A stretch of DNA of 64,000 nt from Datnioides undecimradiatus (lineage: Eukaryota; Chordata; Actinopteri; Lobotiformes; Datnioididae): contig WARS01000063.1 in assembly GCA_008933995.1 (NCBI GenBank), positions 912,501 to 976,500 of the forward strand. Reading direction: 5' to 3'. Shown here piece by piece: positions 51,637 through 61,677 of this stretch. Under the pieces are notes generated by a model that ran no database searches, had not been told where the DNA came from, and was given only the letters and a program-made list of their open reading frames with translations. The position numbers and the translations under genes were made by a program. How positions within the stretch are numbered: position 1 is the stretch's first letter; every line of letters starts with the position of its first letter.

Positions 51637-52962
51637 GACAAAGGGTCGGAGTGTGTCGGGTAAAATGTGCTTGTTGCTGCAGATTTGTGCAGACACAAGA
51701 CAACAGGGAGTAGTGCTGCTTTAAAGGGCGTCTGAGGGGGAAATGTGAACGAGTGAACCACAGGTTCAGAGAAATACACCTGCAGGCGAACAGTAAGAAA
51801 TGACTACAGGGCGTGGTCGTCATGGAAACATGACCCCGCGGCTCATCTCCTAGAGGGTCCGCAGGCACGGGGAAAACCAGCCACACGGTTTGTTACACAG
51901 GACCATCAGTGAAGGGTCGTTAGCTAGGCGGAGGATTCAAGCAGCTCTGTGAGTTTTAGTGTTAGCATTAGCCTCAGCTAGCTCGCTACAGGAGCACGCA
52001 GGACAGACCCCCATTGCTACATCTGACATAAGTTGTTGTCATTTCAGCTGACGAAGTTTGCATTCATCTAGAAAGATTACTACTGATTTGGACTAGTACT
52101 GTCATCACTGCAAAGTGGATACGCAAAGCTCAACAATTCAAGTAGACAAGGCTCAAAGAAGAGTTGACTCTGTTCCACAGTTCATATTTTCACTTTATGT
52201 TACATTTAATCTCTGAAGAAATCAGATTAATTGGCCAAGAACCATCTGGGAATGCTCCCATGGAATCCATATACTTATACTCGGAAGGTGATTGGATGAA
52301 CCATCTGTCTTTCACAGGCTAATTTCAACCAATCAAATCAAGACACCATTGTAATTTCAAACCAATAGTCGCTCCCAGTGGTTCCATGTATTAAAGCTTT
52401 GATTGGTCCGAATGCACAGCTTGAAATCAGGCAAGATGGCGGTTTTCATGATGTCGCCTCATCACGTGAATCCAGCCGCCTCGCGAGGTTAAAGCGTAAA
52501 AGGAATCTGGTTTATATTAACAAAATAATCATATAATGTTTATATTCAACTAAGTGTTTTGGTAAATTGCAAACAATTCAGAAATTAACACTGAGCACAT
52601 GCATGAATACATATCCATATACAGGGTGCAGGGCTTATGTTTCACTCTGTGGACTCTGAGAGTGGGGGAAACTTTAAAGAACCCTCAAACACAATGAAAT
52701 CTGGAGGATAAGACACTTCATGTGACCGAGTGCTGAAGGTAATCTGCCTTGCATGGGCGACTTTAAAGGTCTGAGTCTGCGCTTCGAATGGTTCACACAC
52801 CTTGACTGCAAAAGCTCGAACACACTGTCGCAGGAGCCAAAGCAGGGAAATGATAAAACACAAAACAAAGGGAGGAGATGAAATGTTCTGCAACCTGCAG
52901 ATGAGATGTTCAGTGTTCAGGGAAGGCTCTGAGCAGACATGGGGGGGACTTCTGTTGCTGTC

Positions 52963-52972
52963 CTATTTATAG
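52963..52972. promoter_or_regulatory. MEF2-type site between dysf and znf638
   Basis: CTATTTATAG matches YTA(A/T)4TAR exactly, about 1.86 kb upstream of the dysf start codon. MEF2 works with SRF and myogenic bHLH factors at muscle genes. Chance occurrence in AT-rich sequence is possible. Confidence 0.35.
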
Positions 52973-53095
52973 TCTGACCCACTGGGCTTCAGTCATGTCA
53001 TCTACATATTTATGGAGAGTGCGTGTGCTTACGGGAAGTATGCTAACTTCAGAAGTCACTGGGGGCTGGAGGGGTAAAAATAAGATGGTGGACCT

Positions 53096-53158
<63 letters not shown>

Positions 53159-54520
53159 CATGTAAACTGCATGTACACTGGGGGCAGCAGGTGTGTTAAG
53201 CTGGAGATCTCTGTATGCAGAGACTGTGCAAAGAGTTATTACAGTCAAGATTAAATGAAAAACGTCTTTTAAATCACAGCCGCCCTTATTTTTATGCCTT
53301 TTCAGAAACAATTATGTCATGATGTGATATTTCTGAGATATGTTGTCAGGATGTTGTCAAAGTGGGATCTAAATGACACTGCCTGAGTTTACAACAGCCT
53401 TCACATCAATTACAATCTTATGAATGTTCCTCTCCAGAGAGGCTGGTGTAATCGAATTTCCTCTCAAATGACTGACTGAGCTGACGGAAGAGGCCTGAAG
53501 GAAACCAACCTACAGCTCTGACAAACACAGAATGATTCTGCAGAACAGCTGTACAGCTCAATTCAATATGAGGTTTATTGAAATGCTTAATCTACTGCAG
53601 TCTAATGCAACAGTCCTGTAGTAACTGTATGTAAGTATTGTAATGATCAGTTTTTGTTCAGAGAGGTGTTGATTCTGCAGAGATTAACAAGAGAAGTAGA
53701 GCAGGAGGGATGATGCATCACTGTCAGTAAACAACAGTAAGATCTCATGCTTCTACTTGACAGTCCTGGTCCAACCTCACAAGTACCACGGTGCAACCAG
53801 CTTATTTCAGTATATGGAGAGAGAACCATAGAAAAAAAACACATTAAAATAATGCTCAATAAGCATTATTATTGCACTGAGCTACAACTGGAACCAGACA
53901 TGGATGCATTTTCAAAACAAACCACAGCTTCTCCTGGTGGACAGATGACTTTATGACAAGCTGCCCTGCAGATACACACTGTGTTCACAAGCTTTAATGG
54001 AAAAGCTGCCTACAGCGCAAACATGTGGTGATATGACTGCGGTGCAAGTGGTTGTTTCATCACTTTCATCCCACCTCTATAAAAAACTGGCTTGCAACTA
54101 ATGCTGAATATTTAGATTTTAATGACCAGATTGTCCAGATGTTGCAACATTATTAAGCAAAGCAAACTGGCATCTGACACAGTAACAAACAGGAAGGTCA
54201 GGGTGATGTGTGATGCTTCATCAATGGTATATATTTATGATAAATATTACTGATTAAAGTAGACTTGTGTTAAAGATGTTTGAGATGTTGACTGAACTAA
54301 TGAATGCCAATTAACCACATGTGCAAGTCAAGCAGTGAAAATCATCCTGATTGCCTCTGATCTGATGAGCAAACAAGCACATAAAGCATACGTTATAAAT
54401 TAATTTCTCTACCATATGGACAAGTTTAGAATTTGTCAGGGCCTAAAAGATTTAAAAAATATGATATCATGAATGTGTATACAAATTAGGCTTATGAGGT
54501 TGCAGTCTCAGAGCGTCTTG

Positions 54521-54536
54521 AAAAGCACGTGCTTTT
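54521..54536. promoter_or_regulatory. znf638: 16-bp palindrome with CACGTG E-box at the znf638 promoter
   Basis: AAAAGCACGTGCTTTT is a perfect palindrome centred on CACGTG, the site of USF/MYC/TFE-type factors. It lies about 120 bp before the presumed first splice donor of znf638. CACGGAAGT, an ETS-like site, follows near 54558. Confidence 0.5.
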
Positions 54537-54549
54537 ATTTTGAAGGCTG

Positions 54550-54656
54550 AACAGGAACACGGAAGTCAGGAGCACATCCGGGTTACTGATCCAGCTTACA
54601 GCCAAAAGATGTATTTCAGGTCACCAGAGCTGTGGTAAACACACGATCAGCGGCAG
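54550..54656 (+). other. znf638: probable znf638 non-coding exon 1
   Basis: A CpG-containing stretch relative to its neighbours, with an ETS-like CGGAAGT and ending CGGCAG|GTATGC, a good donor. The left limit is a guess. It would splice to the acceptor before 56271 directly or through another untranslated exon. The intron 54657-56270 shows no coding exon. Confidence 0.45.
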
Positions 54657-56270
54657 GTATGCAACTAAGACGCTGTTATAAAATAATGCGAACAGAAACA
54701 CGACGTCGTGACAGTCGCTGTGATGAGTTTCCGTCTGTAACCGGCGCTAAATGACGGCTAAATGCTAGCATTAGCATTCGAGTCTAGTTGAGCTGCTTTA
54801 GCTGTGTTAAACTCAGTAGCAGGTCGTGATTAACGTTTAAGACTAAACACGGTCTGCTGGCAACATCTCGAAGGGTTGGTGATTGTGTTTTTATTGAAAT
54901 CCAACACCTCTGGTCCGAAATGAGAGCGGTTGACTTAAAGTTGGGGTGCTTTCATCGCTGTCACAGTGTGGGACCGTGTTTAGAATCCATGTAATATCAG
55001 TGGCATAAGAAACCAATGGGATCTATTGTATCAGGGACACGTAGACATGATGAGGAAGAAGATCCATGCAACATCTGTTATGATATGATCCAAAAAGGTT
55101 ATATTTGATATTCTTAAGCTCACATTTATATGAAAGTGTTCTTTCTAATATCCAATGTTAAAGCGTCCCAATGGCCGTCATGATGTCTACCAAGATACTT
55201 AATTTGTTTTTTTTATGTTTGATTCTGTCCCCTAATAAAACAACAGGTCTTTCTCCCTTTCTATCACTGAGGTGTTGGTGGCTTGTCCTGTTAATCAGAG
55301 GAGATTAAAGAGCTTAACTTCTCATTTAGTGTGACACAAATGTGATGCGGCTCCCAACTGACACTCCTTCATGATGTGGTGTTTAGATTTTATGGGTCGA
55401 GTGCCGTCCTCCCTCCCCTACCACTTTTCCAACAATGTCATGTCAAAAGCAACTGTTGAGCAGTGACTAGTGAATTTGACATTAATTGCGTGATAAACAG
55501 GACAGCTTTACAAAGTAACATACCAGGAATGTGTTTGTTTGTCTGGTGTTGGATTTGTCACCTCCAAACATTACTTTCTGTGTTTGTCTGTCTGAAACAA
55601 AGCTTTGCCAGGAATTGGTTTTTCTGTCTTATTGCCAGATGTGGAAGTCCCTAGAAAGTTTTGTAATGTGGCTATTCATTTTAGAGGAGTGGGTTATATT
55701 TTTGAAAATGCAGAAGGCGCTTTTTGAAATCCTTGCACCTTTTTATTTGTTTGTAAATGCCATCATGTTGTAAATCATGCGAATCCCAATGATGACTTTA
55801 TATGTAAACTAGTTTATTGACACTCTAGTGCAATGTATTGTCATTTTCAACCGAGAGTACAGTTCAAATCTTCCAGTATTTTAGATTGTGAAGTTCTGCA
55901 GTGGACTTTGCAGTTTTCCGATTATGCAACTTGCCTTGTCTGTCTGCTGATGCCAGTCCCAACTATTCCCACCAGAGCTCAGCATTGGCAGGAAATGCAT
56001 GAGTATGTGTCTGTTCTTGACATTTCCTGTTAGCAGCAGTGACCTTGTTTTCTCTCTTTATCTGTGCTTTATTGCGTTTGCCTCCAATGTTCTTTCTTAC
56101 TAGTGGAGACCATGAAGTGAAATAGATGGAATGAATGTGTATCCAACAGGAACCACCAGAGGTGACAACTGATGCCACAACCTTCCAGATGAAGGATTTA
56201 CCCATCCACGAAGATGAGCTTCAGCCCCGTTCAATAACCCCTTCCTTTGTTTTTTCTTTTAACGTTTCAG

Positions 56271-58401
56271 CTTTGCATTGCTGTTAGAGCGTTGTGCCCC
56301 TTCTTCTGCTCCAGGGCCCCTAACGAGCCCTCTGTTTGGAGGGCTCCCAGGGAGCTCCCTCCTCCCTCCAACCTCCTCCCTGATTGCTGCAGCCATCAAT
56401 CTCCTTCTGAAGAGTGCAGGCACCATGTCCCATCCCCTGTATAACCCCTATGCCTCTGGCAACCAAAATTCTAGCCAGGGGCAGTATGGACTCCCCAGTT
56501 CACAGGCGGAGAGGGTCTCTCGGAGGACACCTTCTCATCTTGGACCTGGTTCCAGCTTCCGTTCTTCCGGAGCTTCCTCTGTGACTCCTAACAGCCCCAT
56601 GAGAATGCTCCCGTCGCTGATGTCTCAACCTATTACATACAGGCCTGAACAAAGTAGGGCAGGGATGCATGAGGACTTAGAAAGGTCTATAGACATGCAC
56701 ATTAGCAGAGCCCGAGAGGAGGTGAGGGCTCTCAGCAAAGTGATGCATCAGTCTAAAGACCCAGGCACTCGCTTTACCACCACTGAACGGGATGAGTTTC
56801 GTTCTTCGGGCTCGGGGATGGCCTCCTACCAGCTGTCCTCAACCCCTGCCTCTGCAGGACGTAGACACTCTGACATTCAAAGTGGCAGTAGTTCATTGGA
56901 CTGGTCGTCGGACTACAAAAGAGACACTTCTGGTGACTCTAAATTTTATTCATCAACTGTCTCTTCTGACTACGCAAGTGGTACTGACGGTAGGTTTAAT
57001 GCTTCCAGCAAAAGAGAACATGATATGCAGCCCATTCCAGGGGCAGGTGATTATGACTGTACTGTTACAGACAAACAAGTCTCTAGCGAGTTCAGTCAAC
57101 CCATGTACACCTCTGAATCAGCTGCTAACATCCTTTTGCATTTTGGACTTGAAAAAGAGGACTTGGAACAGCTTGTCTCCTACCCTGAAGATCAGATGAC
57201 TCCTGCTAACCTTTCATTCATCTTGCGTCAAATCCGCATCCAGAAGGGCCAGAGGGCTACAACAGCAGTCCAGCAAAAACCTTACACTGAACCCCAATCC
57301 ACCAGAACTGTCAGTGGAATGGAGCGTCACAGTTTGAGCAGTTCTGGAGGGCCAGGAATGCGCCAGGAAGAGCGGTCATCTGCTGTTCGCCAGCCAAGTA
57401 AAGTAATTGACTATGGACACACTGGTAAATATACTGGAGGGGTTGGAGATGAGTTTAGAAGCAACAGTGGCAGTAGAGCTAACAGTGATGGCAGTGGAAG
57501 TATGTTGCTGATGGACTCTTATGATAGTAGCAGACACAGTCGAGAATCAAAGCAGAATAATTTGAGAGACGTGAAAAGCAGCTCCTTTGGTTCTTTACGT
57601 GAACAGGCAAGTTCTGATCCCACTGTCAGCTCTTTGTATAGTATGGTTCGGTCAAGCCATGATCAGACCAAACGAATGGAGACCCAACCAAACCAGACCC
57701 CCCAAACGATCCTCAGCTCTTACTCTGTGCCACTGAAGGACACAGACATGAGAGGTTTTATGGGTGAAGCCTCTAAGTCTGTTCCTTTGATAGAACCAGA
57801 GACACATTGCCAGTCGTCATTAAATACCCAACCACCCTGCACTCTGTTTCGTGGTGTGCATCCTAGCCGACCAGGCCTTGTGCTTATTGGCAGTAATGAT
57901 GCCACTATGGTTCAGAGTAAAGGTCAAGGGTCAACAGTTGCTGAGATGAAAAACCAGCAACAGACACCAAAGCAGCGCAAGCAGCAGAGGCAGCGACAAT
58001 CAAAGCAGCAGATGCAGAAGAAACGGATGCAGCAGACGCAACAGCAGCTGGTACCGCAGACTGGGCAGGCGACATGGCGTCCAATTTTTCCTGCTGAGAA
58101 ATCACTTCACCACCCTCTCCTCCCTGACATCAGTGATACCACACGGGCCATGCAGCGACAGGCATTTCATCCGGGTGATCCTCGTCCCATTATTATTCCC
58201 CCAGCTGTATCTCAGCAAATCCCGAGCCTGTTGGACTTTGTCCATATGGGACAGCAGACATCCAGCAGGCAGCCTCCAGCCAAGGTTGCTGCCCCCAAGA
58301 GTCTGCCAGCGCTGGCCGTGATGCATGACTATACAGCGGCCTCGCCAAGAGTCTTTCCACATACCTGTTCTTTGTGTAGCACAGAATGTACTCATATGAA
58401 G
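56271..58401 (+). CDS. znf638: znf638 exon 2 (5' UTR plus residues 1-659)
   Basis: Acceptor CGTTTCAG before 56271; 154 bases of leader, then ATG at 56425. Encodes the N-terminal block, the ESAANILLHFG/YPEDQMTPANL module, Ser-rich stretches and a Q/K/R-rich run (about codons 512-548), ending PHTCSLCSTECTHMK. Donor AAG|GTGAGT cuts the zinc finger after its two cysteines, as in human. Confidence 0.94.
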
Positions 58402-61400
58402 GTGAGTGGATATAAATGTTTTTTATTGAAAAATACCAATTAATTTTATTCTTTTTCTTTTTATTCTTCTAAAGTGGGTTGAAGAGTATTTATTCAAACA
58501 TTCCTAATTGTAATAGAACAATAATTACCAATGAAATGTTAGGGTGAAGCCTGCTATGACATAGCAGCTCTGTACCTTTCTCAAAAACAAGCTTGTATTG
58601 CAAGTTTGGACAAACTGTTAAACACAGATGAGTGATTCTGATGCACTCCAAGATATTGGTACCGAATTGTGTCAGTGATGCCAGTCGTAATCAAGGTTTC
58701 CGGGTCTACTTAAATTTGATTTGATTAACTTAAAACTGTTAAATCATTACCTAGTTTTATCAGGTGTAGTCCTCGGTCTACAAAGGCCATATCCAGATTT
58801 ACCCTGTTTATCGACGGGTGCTTAATTTGAGTTCAGTCCAACTTGTGGGATGTGAAACAGAACCAAGGGCTTTGAAGACTTGACTTGGAAGAATCTGCAA
58901 ATCTGAAGAACTAATGCAGGATGATGGAAGATGGCCTTTACCCATTTGCCACTATTTTTTGCCTTTCGTCCTACAATATATATATATATTTTTGTTTTTG
59001 TTTTCAGTACCCCTGAAACTATTGGTTTTCATTCTTTTCTATGTATTTTTCTTTCCCAAAAACAAATTCCACTTATGACTACAAATACTGTCAACTGGAA
59101 GCCACTGTCCAATGTCATGAACCAAACATTTAGGAGACATTTTTATTTTTCTACCTTTACTTTCTGCCTTTTGGGACACTGGAATTGATATTTTGGGTAA
59201 AAAGACACCAGATTCCTGATGTGGCCAGGTTCCTGCCTTGACTCCAGATGTCTCAGCTTGTGCCATTTTGACCTGATGTCCATCATTGATGGTGGCCTGC
59301 AGAGATGACCTTGGCTAAACCCCAGGAAACTTTGTGACACCGGATGAATGAAGAACCAGATATTGCCCTAGCAAGAGCCCACAGAGGACTTTTTATTTTG
59401 GTTGTTTGTCGCTGGCATTTTGTATTGGTCACAAACTCGAGTTGATTTTAAGGTCAGCTTGAATCATGAGGCAAAGAGTTGCAGAAGTTCTAAAGAATTT
59501 AAAGCCCTGGATAATTTTATCTTTAATATACTTGTTTTATGCATTTGTTCTGTAAGCTTTGGCTTTTAATAAGACCTTCAAGGCGCTTCACTTAAAACTG
59601 CTCTAATGTTGCAAACAGGTATCTGTGTTGTCAGCCAGCTAATTTATCAGAGCAGAGAGGCGCTGTGATGATAATTCTACCTAAATGTTGTGTGTCAACT
59701 GCTAGGATTGGCTCTCTCATCAAAACACCACCGTTCACCTTGAGAACTGCAAGCTTCTACGACAGCGGTCAGTCTTTTCTCTTTAAATCTTTAAATCTTT
59801 CCATGCAAAGATCTATTTTTTAATCATCATTGCATTTTTTTCAGAATACTTGTGGGAAATGTACACCAGGGTTATCACAAAATACTGTATAACACTTGAT
59901 AGAAAAGGGGGTTGTAGTACTGTCAGCTCTTTCTCAGGATTGTACTTTGGTGTCACCTCTCTTGTTGTTCTTTCCACAGATACCCAGAGTGGGATGGTGA
60001 GCTAGCACCAGGGCCCAGGTAAATTTTGCTGTGCAGACATAGTGCTGTTTTACTGATCGTCTGCCTGGCTTTAGTGTTAGATACATAGCAACCCCACCAG
60101 TTTTTAACCTCTGTACTGCTGATTTTAATCAATTTTCCTCTCCTTTTATTTACCTAATGCCTTTTTTTAATACTTTGCTGGCTTCAGGGCTGCAGGTAAT
60201 GATGCCAAGCCGTCAGCCACACCCTCTGTACAGACCCCCCAACGTTGGCAGCAGAAAACAAGTCGCTCCCATTCCCGCTCATCCAGCCCTCACCACTACC
60301 ATGGCTCTGAGGGCAGAAGGGAGAAACACAGTAGCCGATCACGATCACCACACAGTTCCAGATACACTCGCAGGTGTGTCACACATAAATTCAAATATGA
60401 GCAATTACCAAAAATGTTTCTGCACAACATCATTTGTCAGTGTCAGAATTGTAAAGTTGGTGTGTATTGTAGAAAATTTCAGCATTCATCATGACAATTG
60501 AGTTGTAAAACGATTTCATCTGTACTTTTCATGAGGTCCCGATCTCGGTCCCACTCCCCACAATATGACCGCTCGACCTCCTCCCACTATTGGTCTCGTT
60601 CCATGAGCTCTGAAGGACGATCGTCACCAAGGAGGAGAGACGACAAACAACCGTCACCAAAGAGGCGTGATGAGGGCTGGTCATCTCAGAGGAGTCGCGA
60701 GAAACCATCGCCACCATGGAGAACTGACAAGAAAGTACCGCCAATGAGGAGGCCTGATGAAAGAAGATCGCCAATGAGGAGGCCTGACAAGGGACGATCA
60801 TCACCAAGGAGAAGCCATGAGAGGCAGATGTCCAAAGAAAGGTCATCTCCACAGCAAAAGACGTCAAGCAGTGCAGAGAGTCTGGCAAAGAAACTACTGG
60901 AAACATCAGGTTTGAAAAACTGCAAATACTTCAGACATCTAGGACTTAATTTAAACCAGTTCACGAAGGAACAAGCGAAAAAGCTGAGATCACTTTATGA
61001 AAATCAACACTACTTCTCCTCATCTTATAATAGAGCTTGCCACCACCAAAATACTTCAACTTCGCTTACACTCTTTCATCTTTGTCCCTCCAGCTGTCCA
61101 GTCTCTGTCAAAACAGTCTGACCTGGAGACTGTGGTTAAAACTCTGGCTCCTGCTTTACTGGCTGAGCTAGCCAAGATGAAGTCCTCTTCTTCCTCGTCC
61201 TCTTCCTCTGCAGCAAAGGAGTCGACACCAAAACCCACTAAAGCAAAGCCCAGCCTGCAGAAGAGTGGAGCAAGTTCCTCCACAAAGACAAAGGTTTTGG
61301 TTTGTCTGACTCAACTGAAAATTATATTTTTTTGCTACTTAAGCAAAAAATGATGTTGCTTGAAATGACAGATGACATTCAAGTCCAATTTGTTTCTCTC

Positions 61401-61632
61401 TCTCTCTTTGCTCAGTCCGGAACAACAATGGTGAAGCTGCATGGGATTCGTCATTCTCTGTCTCACACTGAGGTTGTTGCTTCTGTGGAGCGCTTTGGAA
61501 AAACCAAGTCAGTTGTACTGTTTAGGTCCAGACTGGAGGTACGTATAGAGACTTTGAGTTGATGTGTTTCTGCTGCTCAGGCCTATATTTGCTAATACTT
61601 TGCTTTTCATAACATGCAAAATCCCAGTTATT

Positions 61633-61677
<45 letters not shown>

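Larger units (their letters stand above)
51106..54540. other. intergenic region between the dysf and znf638 promoters
   Basis: About 3.4 kb separating two divergently transcribed genes. It contains the dysf promoter elements, a 59-bp TG run at 53099-53157 and otherwise sequence without recognised genes; the ORFs here are short and unsupported. Upstream and 5' untranslated exon limits cannot be fixed without transcripts. Confidence 0.75.

Noticed and set aside
56278-56424. Upstream extension of the znf638 frame to 56278
   Set aside because: It begins with TTG, not ATG. The first ATG in frame is at 56425 and gives MSHPLYNP, matching the human start pattern.
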